Assembly (NCBI GenBank): GCA_016195805.1
Contig: JACPYT010000011.1
Location: forward strand, 148,937-212,936
Direction: 5' to 3'
Origin: Hydrogenophilales bacterium
Lineage (GTDB): Bacteria; Pseudomonadota; Gammaproteobacteria; Burkholderiales; Thiobacillaceae
DNA: 64,000 nucleotides
In this document: in pieces, positions 42,727 to 54,363 of the stretch
Layout of the letters: each line of letters starts with the position of its first letter
Numbering within the stretch: position 1 is the stretch's first letter
Made by a program: the position numbers and the translations under genes
The notes under the pieces: generated by a model
Database searches by the model: none
What the model saw: only the letters and a program-made list of their open reading frames with translations
Told to the model about the DNA's origin: nothing

Positions 42727-43311
42727 CTACCCCCGCAACCCGGCGATCCGCTGCATATCGGATTCGAGAATGGCCTCGACGTCCAGGGTGATCGCCACCT
42801 CGTCGCCGACGACCATGCCGCCCCGATCCAGCGGCGCGTTCCAGCTCACGCCGAAGTGATGGCGGTTGATCGCCGCGGTGGCGACGAAGCCGATGCGGGT
42901 CGTCGGCCCCAGGTCCTTGCCGCCTTCCCAGTAGGGACACTGCCAGCGGCCCAGATACTGGGTGGCGAGTTCGACCGGGCGGGTCACGCCGCACAGCGTG
43001 AGATCGCCCGCGACCCTGAAATCGGCTTCGCCCACGCAGCGGACCTCGGTGCTGCGGAACGCGATCTCCGGGTACGTCGCCACGTTAAGGAAGTCCGGGC
43101 CGCGCAAGTGCGCATCGCGCTCGTCATCGCCGGTCCAGATGCCTGCCGCGGGGATCATGGCTTCGACCGTGGCGGCAACCGCCGGATCGTCCGGGTCGAA
43201 GTCGATGCTGCCCTGCACATTCTTGAACAGGCCGCGCATGTGCGAAACCATCATGTGGCGCACCGCAAACTCCGCGGCGGAGTGTCCCGGTTCGAATATC
43301 CATCTGGCCAT
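42727..43311 (-). CDS. YceI-family lipocalin-like protein
   Basis: A 194-residue protein of the YceI family, eight-stranded barrels that bind polyisoprenoids or similar lipids. Core motifs are WIFEPGHSAAEFAVRHMMVS, then FKNVQGSIDFDPDDP, HLRGPDFLNVATYPEIAFRS and LTLCGVTRPVELATQ, with NRHHFGVSWNAPLDRGGMVV near the end. There is no signal peptide, unlike most members, so it is presumably cytoplasmic. GGAGG eight bases before ATG 43309-43311 supports this start; a second start at 43329 is possible. Confidence 0.9.
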   Translation of the reverse strand: MARWIFEPGHSAAEFAVRHMMVSHMRGLFKNVQGSIDFDPDDPAVAATVEAMIPAAGIWTGDDERDAHLRGPDFLNVATYPEIAFRSTEVRCVGEADFRVAGDLTLCGVTRPVELATQYLGRWQCPYWEGGKDLGPTTRIGFVATAAINRHHFGVSWNAPLDRGGMVVGDEVAITLDVEAILESDMQRIAGLRG

Positions 43312-43481
43312 TTTCAAGCCCTCCAGCATTCCCCTGCTCCCTGGCTGAATACCAGTATAGGAATTGAGGGAAACAACGGAGAAAGGCGCGAAGACGGCCC
43401 GGCTTAGGCATAATTCGCATCCACCTAATTTCACCCCTCGGCCTCGCGACGCGGCGGCCGGCTCATTCAGTCAATCGAACC

Positions 43482-45821
<2,340 letters not shown>

Positions 45822-45873
45822 GGCGGGTTTACCGGCGGAGTTCAGGTGCACGACGCGGCACGATGCAGAGGCG

Positions 45874-46710
45874 TCATGCGAGCCCGGCCGCTCGCGCGAT
45901 CAGGAACAGGCCTGCCCCGACGATGACGGCGCCGGTGGCGCGCGCGATGCGCTCACCGGCCGGTGCGAGACGCTCGACGGTGATGGCTGCCGTTACGACA
46001 GCCATCGCGCGCAAGTCCATGACCCCGATGACGAGGAGAATCGCCATCAGGTTTGCACAGCAGTAGCAGCAATGGAGGCCGAGGCGCAGGCCGTGTCGCC
46101 AGGCCGTTCCGGCATCAGCCGGCAACCCGCGGCCGCGTCCCGGTGCTTCCCGGCAGCAAACAAGGTGACATGCCTTCCACGCGGTGAACTGGATGCCGCC
46201 TGCGATCAGGACGACCACACCGACCGCGACCGGAACGGCGCGCGCGAGCGTTGGCCACTGCATCGCGACCGCCGCGAGCGCGACGCCCAGCGGAAAGGCA
46301 GCCATTCCGGACGCGGTCCACACGAGGAAGTACCCCGTGCCCACCCGCGCGGTCAGCCGATCGAGCCGCGTCTCGCCCGCCCTGCCGACGGCCTGGCGGT
46401 AGCGCCACAGCATCGGGACCAGGGACGGCAGCATCATCGCCACCGTCATCGAGACCCACATGCCGAGGAACGACGCTGCGGCGCCGGGCCACGTCTGTCC
46501 GGGCATCCGCATCCACGCCATCGACATCGTCCAGCCGCCGGGCATCGGCATCCCGCCCATCGCCGACATCGACGCGCACCCGACGATCGTCAGCGCCGTA
46601 CCGGCGGCGAAGAGCAGCACCGAGACGCCGAAGAAGGCCCGCTCCGAAGTGCGTGCGGAAACCATGCGTCGCGAGACGTCCCGTTCGCCGCTTGTGCCGA
46701 CGACGCGCAT
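45874..46710 (-). CDS. DUF2182 membrane protein
   Basis: A 278-residue integral membrane protein of DUF2182. Seven or so spans occur, among them SVLLFAAGTALTIVGCASM, GMWVSMTVAMMLPSLVPMLW and TWPGAAASF. Met-rich blocks (MPMPGGWTMSMAWMRMPGQ) and a Cys-rich loop (ACHLVCCREAPG, GLHCCYCCANLMAILL) are typical and suggest metal handling. The gene begins eight bases after the DUF899 stop, so it is last in a four-gene run. Start 46708-46710 is a choice among in-frame ATGs. Confidence 0.8.
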   Translation of the reverse strand: MRVVGTSGERDVSRRMVSARTSERAFFGVSVLLFAAGTALTIVGCASMSAMGGMPMPGGWTMSMAWMRMPGQTWPGAAASFLGMWVSMTVAMMLPSLVPMLWRYRQAVGRAGETRLDRLTARVGTGYFLVWTASGMAAFPLGVALAAVAMQWPTLARAVPVAVGVVVLIAGGIQFTAWKACHLVCCREAPGRGRGLPADAGTAWRHGLRLGLHCCYCCANLMAILLVIGVMDLRAMAVVTAAITVERLAPAGERIARATGAVIVGAGLFLIARAAGLA

Positions 46711-46718
46711 GACATGGC

Positions 46719-47513
46719 TCAGCGCTTGCCGTACTCGTCGTGGCGGCGCCACCACATGCCGGTCTCGTTGCGTCCCCTGGGCGCGCGGTCGAGCCACTGA
46801 TACATGCCCCAGAGGCCGTCCAGGCCGCGCGCATAGGTGGAATAGGTGTGGTAAACCACGCCATCCTCGAGCACGAACGCGCTCATGCCCGGCCTTTCGC
46901 GCAGGTAGGTGTCCACGTCGGTCCCGCTCATCAGGGCGTTCTGCACGGGAGGCGATGCGTTGCCGGCTTCTTTGCCCATCTGGAAAGGTATCGACGACGC
47001 CGGCGGCTCGCGCCGGTAGTTGTACTCGATGCCCCCTTCGCGCTGCTGTTGCTCGGTGAACGAGATGTTGAAATCGGCGTTGAAGTCGCCGTCGAACGAA
47101 GACGCCCACGGGAACGTCCACCCCATGCGCTGCCTGTATGCCTGTAACTGGGCAAGCGGCGCCCGCGAAACGGCACACAGCATCACGTCATGGTGGGCGA
47201 GATGAATCGCGAACCCGTTGAAGCCGTCCGCAATCGACGAACAGGTCGGGCAGCCCGCCGTGTAGTCGGGTCCGTACATGAAGTGATAGACGAGGAGCTG
47301 CGAGCGCCCCTGGAAAAGGTCCGCCAGCGCGGCGCCCCCCGCGTCGGTGTCGAATCGGTACGCCTTGTCGACCCGCACCCACGGCAGCGCCTGCCGTCGC
47401 CGCGCCAGCTCGTCGCTGCGCCGCGTCAGCTCCTTCTCCTCCTTGAGCAATCCGAGCCGGGCTGCCAGCCACTCTTCACGTGTTCCGATCGCGTGTTTTG
47501 TCATCGTGTCCAT
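46719..47513 (-). CDS. DUF899 (thioredoxin-like) protein
   Basis: A 264-residue DUF899 protein, a thioredoxin-fold family without established activity. Motifs: ALPWVRVDKAYRFDTDAGGA, LADLFQGRSQLLVYHFMYGP with the conserved YGPDY-GCP start, TAGCPTCSSIADGFNGFAIH, and DVMLCAVSRAPLAQLQAYRQ. The C-terminal part (MSAFVLEDGVVYHTYSTYAR and GLDGLWGMYQWLDRAPRGRN) is very typical. GCPTC may be redox active. The start uses AAGGAG six bases before ATG 47511-47513. The upstream ATG at 47531 overlaps the preceding stop and is the other option. Confidence 0.9.
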   Translation of the reverse strand: MDTMTKHAIGTREEWLAARLGLLKEEKELTRRSDELARRRQALPWVRVDKAYRFDTDAGGAALADLFQGRSQLLVYHFMYGPDYTAGCPTCSSIADGFNGFAIHLAHHDVMLCAVSRAPLAQLQAYRQRMGWTFPWASSFDGDFNADFNISFTEQQQREGGIEYNYRREPPASSIPFQMGKEAGNASPPVQNALMSGTDVDTYLRERPGMSAFVLEDGVVYHTYSTYARGLDGLWGMYQWLDRAPRGRNETGMWWRRHDEYGKR

Positions 47514-47527
47514 GGTTCTCTCCTTGT

Positions 47528-48205
47528 TCATGATTTATGTCCTTTCGGACGTCGCACGGCGCGGACCTTGCCGCTCTGTCCGCCGCCGCAATAAAAAAGG
47601 TCGGCCCCGTCGGACTCGAGCCCGCTGACGCCGGTACCGTTCGGCATCTCCAGCCGCTCGAGCACGGCGCCGCTGTCCGGATCGATGCGGCGGAGTTCGC
47701 TCTCATCGCCTTCCCAGGTGCCGTGCCACAGTTCGCCGTCAACCCAGGTCACGCCGGTGACGAAACGGTTGGATTCGATGGTGCGCCTCACCGCGCCGGT
47801 GGCGGGATCGATCTGGTGGATCTTGCGATCGCGGCACTGCCCCACCCACAGGCTGCCCTCGGCCCAGGCGAGTCCCGAGTCGCTCCCCTGGCCGGGCGCC
47901 GGGATCGACGCCACCACGTCGCCGGTGGCGGGATCGATCTTGTCGATGCGCGCCTCGGCGATCTGATAGAGGTACCTGCCGTCGAAGGCGGTGCCTGCGT
48001 CGCAGGCGCAGTCGAGCGTGCGCGCGGGCTCGCCGCTCCCGGGGTCGAAGGCGATCAGCCTCGCCCCGGTGGCGGCCCAGACGCGCTGGCCGTCGTGGGT
48101 GACGCCGGCGATGCTGTCGGCGCCGGCGAAGGGACCATACTCGCGCACGATTTCGGCCGCACGCGCCGGTGCCCGGGATGTGTCCTTGCTTGTCTTGCTG
48201 CTCAT
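47528..48205 (-). CDS. Beta-propeller protein, Vgb/SMP-30-like
   Basis: A 225-residue protein built of short repeats with the pattern KIDPATGDVVASIPAPGQGS and HQIDPATGAVRRTIESNRFV, each followed by WxxGxLWxG-type segments. This indicates a beta-propeller of about five or six blades, as in SMP-30/Vgb-like or glutaminyl-cyclase-like proteins. There is no signal peptide. The role is unknown, but in this operon it sits with a thioredoxin-like and a membrane protein. AAGGAG precedes ATG 48203-48205; the 264-residue frame extends too far upstream. Confidence 0.75.
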   Translation of the reverse strand: MSSKTSKDTSRAPARAAEIVREYGPFAGADSIAGVTHDGQRVWAATGARLIAFDPGSGEPARTLDCACDAGTAFDGRYLYQIAEARIDKIDPATGDVVASIPAPGQGSDSGLAWAEGSLWVGQCRDRKIHQIDPATGAVRRTIESNRFVTGVTWVDGELWHGTWEGDESELRRIDPDSGAVLERLEMPNGTGVSGLESDGADLFYCGGGQSGKVRAVRRPKGHKS

Positions 48206-48252
48206 TGTCTGGCTCCTTGTGGCGCGCCTCGGATTGGCGCCGCAAGACAACT

Positions 48253-49473
48253 CTAGCCAATCGGGAGCGTAGGTGGGAGTAACAAGATCGTCGTGAATCC
48301 CGTCAGCGGCGGCGACAGCCATCGTTGCGCCCGCGCCCGCCCGATCGAGCGCACCCGTCCGGCGGCCTCGAGTTCGGCAAGCGCGCGTTGCACGGTGCGC
48401 TGACTGGCGCCCAGGGCCAGCGCCAGCGCCGAGGTCGACCAGGCTGCGCCGTCGGCGAGCAGCGCCACCAGCGACGCTTGGTCGCCGGCGATGGGCGGCG
48501 CCAGCACGACGGCGGCGCGCGTACCGCGCGGCCTGAGGGCAAAGCCTCGCGCGGTGGCCTCGATGCCCGCAAGCTCTCCGGCAAGCGCACGCAGACGACC
48601 GATCTCGACCCGCAGGCGCGCCCGATGCGTTTCATCGGGGCGGCGGGTGTTGAACGCACACGCGATCAAGGTTGATCGATCGACATCGCCAGGCCACGCC
48701 TCGGCGAGCGCGCGCGCCAACGCGAACAGCACCGGCCGCCGCGCCAGCGGCAGCCATGCGATGTCGGCGCGCAATCCGCGACGGCAGGCATCGACCACCA
48801 GTGCATCCGAGGCCAGCAGGGCAGCGACCTCGTCGAGGCACAGCGCCTGCTCGCCGGAAGCACCGAGGCGGCGGGCGGCGGGGCGATCGAGCGCCGCCCG
48901 CGCCTCGGCGACCTCGGCCAGCAGCGCCGGCACGCGTGCGCGTTCGGCCGCCGCATGCGCGCGGGCGAGCGCCGCCCGGGCCGGGCCGATGCGCAATGCG
49001 CGCAGCGCCAGTTCGGCCGCGGTCAGCTCGGCCACCGCCGCCAGCGAGGGGGGCGCGTTGCGCGTATCGAGGCATGCCAGTGCCGCTTCAGCTTCGTTGA
49101 GGCGGCCGAGCAGCAGGAGCCGGCGCACCGCAATCAAGCGCGCGTGCAGCGCGTTGGCGAGATCGGCATGCGCCTCCAGCGTGTCGGCTGCGGCCACGAG
49201 CGCACGCGGCGAACCGCCGAGTTCGCGCATGGCCAGCGCCACCTCGGCCTCGGCGACCACGCAGCGCGCACGCGCCAGCGCCTCACGGGCACCGAAGCCA
49301 CGGGCGGCGCGCCGCAACAACTCGCGGGCACGCGGGTATTCGCCGAGCTGGGCCATGGCGATGCCGCGCATGGCCAGCGCCGGCGGGTCCTCGCGCAGGG
49401 CAACCCGTTTGAGGGCGCCGAGCGCGTCACCGGTAGCCAGGGCACGCGCGGAAGCGGCGATCAGGGCGTCCAT
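48253..49473 (-). CDS. TPR and HTH-type transcriptional regulator
   Basis: A 406-residue, extremely Ala-rich protein. Residues 1-200 are helical TPR-like (ALAMRGIAMAQLGEYPRARE, LNEAEAALACLDTRNAPPSL). The C-terminus is a winged HTH (LVALLADGAAWSTSALALAL, GASQRTVQRALAELEAAGRV). It is upstream of and on the same strand as the beta-propeller, DUF899 and DUF2182 genes, 47 bases away, so it probably controls that operon. The sensed signal is unknown. Codon use is more GC-rich than the neighbours. Confidence 0.78.
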   Translation of the reverse strand: MDALIAASARALATGDALGALKRVALREDPPALAMRGIAMAQLGEYPRARELLRRAARGFGAREALARARCVVAEAEVALAMRELGGSPRALVAAADTLEAHADLANALHARLIAVRRLLLLGRLNEAEAALACLDTRNAPPSLAAVAELTAAELALRALRIGPARAALARAHAAAERARVPALLAEVAEARAALDRPAARRLGASGEQALCLDEVAALLASDALVVDACRRGLRADIAWLPLARRPVLFALARALAEAWPGDVDRSTLIACAFNTRRPDETHRARLRVEIGRLRALAGELAGIEATARGFALRPRGTRAAVVLAPPIAGDQASLVALLADGAAWSTSALALALGASQRTVQRALAELEAAGRVRSIGRARAQRWLSPPLTGFTTILLLPPTLPIG

Positions 49474-49552
49474 GTCGAAAGACTACTCCGCTGCACCGAT
49501 TTCGCATCGCACTGCCAAAAGGGGGGCATTCACCCTGTCCCCTCGATTGGCT

Positions 49553-50566
49553 TCAGGTGCCTGCCGCAGCGCCCAGCGCCCGCGCCCGCAACTGTCCGCA
49601 ACCGCCCTCGACGTCCTGCCCCGCGGAGTGGCGCAGCTTGGTCAGCACGCCGCGCCGATGGAGTGTGCGCGCCATCTCGGCCGCCCGCTCCCAGCTCGGG
49701 CGGCGGAAGCCGTCGCCCTCAGTGGGGTTGTAGGGAATCAGGTTCATCACCGCATACTTGCCGGCCAGCAGGCGGGCAATCCCGTCCAGCTCGGCCTCGC
49801 TGTCGTTGATGCCTTCGAGCAGCGTCCACTGGACCTGGATCGGGTAGCCGGTGCGGCGCGCGTAGGCCTCGCCCAACTCGACCAGTTCGGCCGGCGCGAT
49901 GTCAGGCGCCTTCGGCAACAGGCGGCGGCGCAGGTCGGCATCGGTGGTGTGCAGCGAGAGCGCCAGTGCAGGCTTCACCGTGGACAGCGGCAGGCGTTCG
50001 AACACGCGGCGGTCGCCGACGGTCGAGAACACCAGATTCTTGTGGCCGATGCCGCCCTCGATCCCCAGGAGCTCGATCGCCTCCAGCACGTTGTCCAGAT
50101 TGTGGGCCGGCTCGCCCATGCCCATGAACACGACCTTCTTCACCGGGCGGCGGGCGCGCGCCAGCACCACCTGTGCGACGATCTCCGCGCCGGAGAGCTG
50201 GCGCAAGAGGCCCGCGCGGCCCGTCATGCAGAACACGCAGCCCACCGCACAGCCGACCTGGGTCGACACGCACAGGCCATCGCGCGGCAGCAGCACGCTT
50301 TCCACCGTCTGGCCATCGGCCAGCGCCACCAGCAGGCGGGCCGAGCCATCCTCGCCGGGGCTTTCGGAATGCACCCGCGCCAGGCCGCGCAGCTCATCGA
50401 AGAGGGCAGGCAGTTCATTGCGAACGGCAAGGGGAAGAAAGTCCACGGCGCGCCGCCGCTTGTTGTCGAGCGAGCGCCCCTGTACCCAGGCGCGCAATAC
50501 GCGCCCCTCATGGCAGGGCGCGGCACCGAGATCGCGCAGACGTTGGCGGAGGTGGGGAAGTTGCAT
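49553..50566 (-). CDS. RlmN-like radical SAM RNA methyltransferase
   Basis: A 337-residue radical SAM enzyme of the RlmN/Cfr type that methylates an adenine C2 of 23S rRNA or tRNA. The cluster motif is GCAVGCVFC with Cys106, Cys110, Cys113. The two extra catalytic cysteines of RlmN are conserved as Cys99 (DGLCVSTQVG) and Cys323 (EGGCGQL). Other marks are VFMGMGEPAHNLDNVL, FSTVGDRRVFERL and LALSLHTTDADLRRRLLPKA. It is shorter than a typical RlmN and lies away from the usual ndk-rlmN-pilF-ispG cluster, so it may be a second paralogue. ATG 50564-50566 starts it. Confidence 0.88.
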   Translation of the reverse strand: MQLPHLRQRLRDLGAAPCHEGRVLRAWVQGRSLDNKRRRAVDFLPLAVRNELPALFDELRGLARVHSESPGEDGSARLLVALADGQTVESVLLPRDGLCVSTQVGCAVGCVFCMTGRAGLLRQLSGAEIVAQVVLARARRPVKKVVFMGMGEPAHNLDNVLEAIELLGIEGGIGHKNLVFSTVGDRRVFERLPLSTVKPALALSLHTTDADLRRRLLPKAPDIAPAELVELGEAYARRTGYPIQVQWTLLEGINDSEAELDGIARLLAGKYAVMNLIPYNPTEGDGFRRPSWERAAEMARTLHRRGVLTKLRHSAGQDVEGGCGQLRARALGAAAGT

Positions 50567-50713
50567 GGCGAGCGGATGGTAGCACGGGGGCTGCCAGGCG
50601 AATCAGGGGGAAATCCGTGGCTTTGTCGGGCGCCAAAACACCCGCCGCGCACAACCGCGGTCTATTCCCTGTTTGGTGTCACCGCGAGCGATGCGGCGGC
50701 GCTTTTACGCGCG

Positions 50714-51622
50714 CTACCGGACGCCAGGATGCGCCCTGACCGCGTTGCGGCCAGCCGCCTTGGCCTCGTACAGCGCGGCATCGGCCCGACGCACGATGTC
50801 GTCGATGCCCGTGTCATCGGGATGGCACCGGCACAGCCCGGCGCTCATGGACAGGGTGACGCTGCCGTTCGGCGCCTGCAGGCTCACCCGGTTCACTTCG
50901 CCGCGGATCTTCTCGGCCAGCACGATTGCCCCATCCTGCGGCGTGCCGGGTAGCAGCAGTCTGAATTCATCGCCGCCCGCTCTGGCAAAAATATCCTGCT
51001 CGCGAAGATTGGCCGTGACGATCTGGACGAACTTTCGCAGCGCGTCGTCGCCCCCTTCGTGGCCGAGCGTGTCGTTGATTGTCTTGAAACGATCGAGGTC
51101 CAGTACCAGCAGGGAGAACGCTTCGCCGGTGCGCTTGAAGCGCGCGAACTCCTGGTCGGCCAGTTCGTAGAAGGTGCGCAGATTCACCGCGCCGGTCAGG
51201 AAATCCTCCCGCGCCGCCTGGGCGAGTTCGTTTTCCATGTTCTTGCGCTCGGTGATGTCGAGGATCACCCCCGAGATGCCATCGGGCTGTCCGTCCGCCC
51301 GGCAGAACACCGACTTGTAGAAGATGACATCGTGGACGCTGCCGTCGGCATAGCGCACGTTGGTTTCATAGATTTGCGTCCCGCCGGCAGCCATCAGATC
51401 GCGATCGGCCTTCTCGTAGATGGCGGCCAGCTCGGCAGGGGCGACGTCATGAACGGTCGCACCGACGATCCGGGTGCGCGGCAGGCCGATATAGCTCTCG
51501 AACGCGCGATTGCAGGCGATGTAGCGGCAATCCGCATCCTTGATGAAGATCGGACTCGGCAGCATGTCGATCGCATTCTGGATCCGCCGGACCAGCTCCG
51601 GGTCAGTCTGCTCGTTTCTCAA
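50714..51622 (-). CDS. PAS-GGDEF diguanylate cyclase
   Basis: A 302-residue soluble protein. The PAS domain spans about 10-130 (MLPSPIFIKDADCRYIACNR, VFCRADGQPDGISGVILDIT). The GGDEF domain (DFLTGAVNLRTFYELADQEF, LVLDLDRFKTINDTLGH) has the active GGDEF and an RxxD I-site (REQD) five residues before it, so it should be an active, product-inhibited cyclase. No membrane span exists, so it senses a cytoplasmic signal. ATG 51620-51622 begins it; the ribosome site is weak. Confidence 0.9.
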   Translation of the reverse strand: MRNEQTDPELVRRIQNAIDMLPSPIFIKDADCRYIACNRAFESYIGLPRTRIVGATVHDVAPAELAAIYEKADRDLMAAGGTQIYETNVRYADGSVHDVIFYKSVFCRADGQPDGISGVILDITERKNMENELAQAAREDFLTGAVNLRTFYELADQEFARFKRTGEAFSLLVLDLDRFKTINDTLGHEGGDDALRKFVQIVTANLREQDIFARAGGDEFRLLLPGTPQDGAIVLAEKIRGEVNRVSLQAPNGSVTLSMSAGLCRCHPDDTGIDDIVRRADAALYEAKAAGRNAVRAHPGVR

Positions 51623-51895
51623 TTCCAGAAGTCTCCATTTTTCTCTGTTCGCTCACACCTCGATGCAGCGCTTTCCCGCGACCGGGAACGAAGAGGCAAT
51701 CTGGCAGCCGCCGGCGATGGCCAGCACGCGCAAGACCCTATCATCTCATCGGATAATGCACGGCGTCCACGGCTAAACCGAGCGGGGAAAGGCCTCGCCC
51801 TGTGTCCCCTGTTGCCTGGTAAGGAAAACGTCATTCGGCGAACCTCCACCCCGGGTGGGTTGTCCCAAACCGGACATGCCATAACCGAGCGGCCA

Positions 51896-53209
51896 ATGAC
51901 TATCGCACAGTGGTTCATCTTCGTGGGCGGCCTGCTGCTTTTCATGGGCATGACGTTTACCGTCCTCAAACGCCTGCCGGTCACCTCCGCCATCATCTAT
52001 CTGGCGGTGGGACTGATCATGGGGCCCACGGTCCTCAACCTGTTTCATTTCAATCCGCTCAAGGAATCGGCGCTGCTGGAAGTGCTGACCGAAGTCGCGG
52101 TGCTGATTTCCCTGTTCTCCGCGGGGGTCAAAATGCCGGTACCGTTCGGGTTTGCGCGCTGGCGCGCGCCTTTCTTGCTGGCGACGGTATCGATGGCGGC
52201 CAGCGTCGGCATGATCACGCTCTTCGCGTATTTCCTGCTCGGCCTGCCGCTGGGCGCGGGGGTCCTGCTGGGTGCGATCCTGGCGCCCACCGACCCGGTG
52301 CTGGCGACCGACGTCCAGAGCCGCCATCCCGGCGACCGCGACCAATTGCGCTTCACCCTGACTTCCGAAGCCGGCATGAACGACGGCACCGCCTTTCCGT
52401 TCGTGATGCTGGGAATGGGCTTGCTGGGCCTGCACGAAATCGGTGATTTCGGCCTGCAATGGGCCGTGGCCGACGTGCTGTGGGCGACGCTGGGCGGCAT
52501 TGCCATCGGCGTGGCCGCGGGGACTGCGCTGGCTTATCTGGGGTGGACGCTGCGCGGCGAGCACCACAGGCACGAACTGCTGGATGACTTTCTCGGACTT
52601 GGCCTGATCGGGCTGGTGTACGGTCTGAGCGTGCAGGTCCAGGTGTGGGGATTCCTGGCGGTATTCTTCGCCGCCGTTGCATTGCGCCAGACCGAACTGA
52701 AGCTCGCCAACGCTTCCAGGCGCTCCGCGGACTCGCGCACCGCCCCGGACATCAGGCATGCCGATTCGATCAACCCCGACCCCGACGTGGCGCCCACCGT
52801 CAGCCAGGGCGCCCTCATCTTCAAGGAACATCTGGAACGCCTGTCGGAACTCCTGCTGGTGCTGCTGCTGGGCGGAACGCTTTACCCCGATTCGTGGAGC
52901 TGGCAGGCAGTGGGACTGGCCCTGTTCCTGTTCGTGGTGGCGCGTCCGCTCAGCGTCTTCATCGGCCTGCTCGGCACCCGCACCTCCCGGCGCATGCTGG
53001 GCATGACGGGCTGGTTCGGGGTACGCGGCATCGGTTCGCTTTACTACCTGATGTACGCCATCCAGCACGGGCTGCCCGAAGCCCTGGCGCTGGAACTGAT
53101 GCAGCTGACGCTGATCGTGGTCGTGCTGTCGATCCTGATGCATGGCACCAGCGTCAAGCCGCTGCTGAATCTGTTCTGGCGGCGCGGCAGAGGATCGCAG
53201 TCAGCCTGA
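51896..53209 (+). CDS. CPA1-type Na+/H+ antiporter
   Basis: A 437-residue polytopic antiporter of the CPA1 (NhaP) type. Spans include IAQWFIFVGGLLLFMGMTF, PVTSAIIYLAVGLIMGPTVL and VLTEVAVLISLFSAGVKM. The conserved transport core ILAPTDPVLATDVQ followed by LTSEAGMNDGTAFPFVMLG holds the charged residues of the family. A conserved arginine region near the C-terminal half is MTGWFGVRGIGSLYYLMYAI. It should exchange Na+ or K+ for H+. A much longer frame starting 51059 is not used because this ATG begins at the first span. The ribosome site is weak (GAGCGG). Confidence 0.92.
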   Translation: MTIAQWFIFVGGLLLFMGMTFTVLKRLPVTSAIIYLAVGLIMGPTVLNLFHFNPLKESALLEVLTEVAVLISLFSAGVKMPVPFGFARWRAPFLLATVSMAASVGMITLFAYFLLGLPLGAGVLLGAILAPTDPVLATDVQSRHPGDRDQLRFTLTSEAGMNDGTAFPFVMLGMGLLGLHEIGDFGLQWAVADVLWATLGGIAIGVAAGTALAYLGWTLRGEHHRHELLDDFLGLGLIGLVYGLSVQVQVWGFLAVFFAAVALRQTELKLANASRRSADSRTAPDIRHADSINPDPDVAPTVSQGALIFKEHLERLSELLLVLLLGGTLYPDSWSWQAVGLALFLFVVARPLSVFIGLLGTRTSRRMLGMTGWFGVRGIGSLYYLMYAIQHGLPEALALELMQLTLIVVVLSILMHGTSVKPLLNLFWRRGRGSQSA

Positions 53210-53294
53210 GCGGGCAGCCGCTGCGGACAACGCGCGGATCATTCCCCCTGCCCGCTTCGGCTTGGCGCGCCGCTGCGATGGGCCAATGCAAAAC

Positions 53295-53314
53295 CCGACC
53301 CCATCGGAGGTCGG
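53295..53314 (+). terminator. Short hairpin after the antiporter gene
   Basis: CCGACC (53295-53300) pairs with GGTCGG (53309-53314) around CCATCGGA. It is 85 bases after the antiporter stop and ends in a weak CCTTTG run. Confidence 0.35.
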
Positions 53315-53417
53315 CGGCCTTTGCAGCCCTACGCGGCAGGGCGCACAATCCGAAGCGTGCCTTGAGCAATCCAGTCGTACTTAACCTTGTATCGCCATCT
53401 TTGATCCGGGAAAACGC

Positions 53418-53774
53418 ATGATCCTTGCCGCAATCGTTCTGTTCTGTCTGGCGGTGTCGCTGGGCCTGTGGCTCGTCGTTCTGGGCGTGCGCCATCGACG
53501 CGGTTCGCGGGCCCTGGCGGCGGCGCATGCCGGCATCGCCCTGCTGGGCCTGGGCCTGTTGGGCAGGCAGATCTTCGGCGGTCCCGTTCACATGCTGTAC
53601 AACGATGCGGCGCTGCTGTTCGTGCTGGCCCTGGCCGGCGGGCTGGTTCTGCTGGGCCTGCGCCTGGGCAATCGCGAACATCGCTCGCCCCCGCCGATGA
53701 TGGGCGTCAGCCTCCACGCGGCCATGGCCCTGTCGGCGCTGCTGCTGCTGGTGTTGGGGTACGCGCATCGCTGA
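53418..53774 (+). CDS. Small membrane protein of unknown function
   Basis: A 118-residue protein with three to four hydrophobic spans: MILAAIVLFCLAVSLGLWLV, LAAAHAGIALLGLGLLGRQI, AALLFVLALAGGLVLLGLRL and LHAAMALSALLLLVLGYAHR. No family recognised. GGGAAAA precedes ATG 53418. It could be co-expressed with the antiporter upstream, although a hairpin lies between. Confidence 0.6.
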   Translation: MILAAIVLFCLAVSLGLWLVVLGVRHRRGSRALAAAHAGIALLGLGLLGRQIFGGPVHMLYNDAALLFVLALAGGLVLLGLRLGNREHRSPPPMMGVSLHAAMALSALLLLVLGYAHR

Positions 53775-54040
53775 CCCCGGTGGCATTCGGTCATGCAAAA
53801 TCGGGGGCCGTCCCCTATTGTTCGCAGACCGCTCATCGGCACCGGTCTATAAATAACATCACGGTACCGAGAACGATCAACGCGCTTCGGCATCGCCGGT
53901 GCGAACTCGATCATGAGGATGCAGCGGGTCGTGGGCGACAGGTAGCTGTCGCTCGATCGTTTCTTCTTACCGCAGGGGACGCAGCTGCGCAGGGCCGCCG
54001 GCACGTCTATCCGCTCTCCAATCAGATAGAGAGGCACATG

Positions 54041-54262
54041 ATGAAACACGTAAACCTGACCATTCCGGAAATCGGATTGATCGCCGGCACGCGGGCGGCG
54101 GCGGGCGCGGGCCTCGCACTGCTGCTTTGCGACCGGTTGAATCCGGACCAGCGCCGCACAGTCGGCTGGACGCTTCTTGCAGTGGGCATCGCCACCACGA
54201 TACCGCTGGTCGCACACGTATTTGGGAAACCCGCTGCGCCCGCGGACCCTGAAGAGGCGTAA
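54041..54262 (+). CDS. Small membrane protein of unknown function
   Basis: A 73-residue protein with a short hydrophobic region in the middle (LIAGTRAAAGAGLALLLCDR) and a second one (TVGWTLLAVGIATTIPLVAH), then an acidic tail. AGAGAGG lies six bases before ATG 54041; an ATG at 54038 is the alternative. No family recognised; such small proteins are common near SpoIIAA-like genes but the link is only positional. Confidence 0.5.
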   Translation: MKHVNLTIPEIGLIAGTRAAAGAGLALLLCDRLNPDQRRTVGWTLLAVGIATTIPLVAHVFGKPAAPADPEEA

Positions 54263-54363
54263 ACCAAGGGCTATCGGAAGGGCAGGCCGTAAAAGCCCGC
54301 GAGCCGGTCAAACCGCCATTTCCGGGCTGAACGCATGTTGTGTGAATCGCGAAGGAGATCCAG

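Noticed and set aside
42259..43407. 382-codon plus-strand frame over the YceI gene
   Set aside because: Antisense shadow with low-complexity translation.
48491..50953. 820-codon plus-strand frame across the HTH and RlmN-like genes
   Set aside because: Ser/Arg/Ala-rich shadow of two real minus-strand genes.
51059..51895. N-terminal extension of the antiporter frame
   Set aside because: Overlaps the PAS-GGDEF gene antisense and has no membrane spans; the first span begins at 51896.
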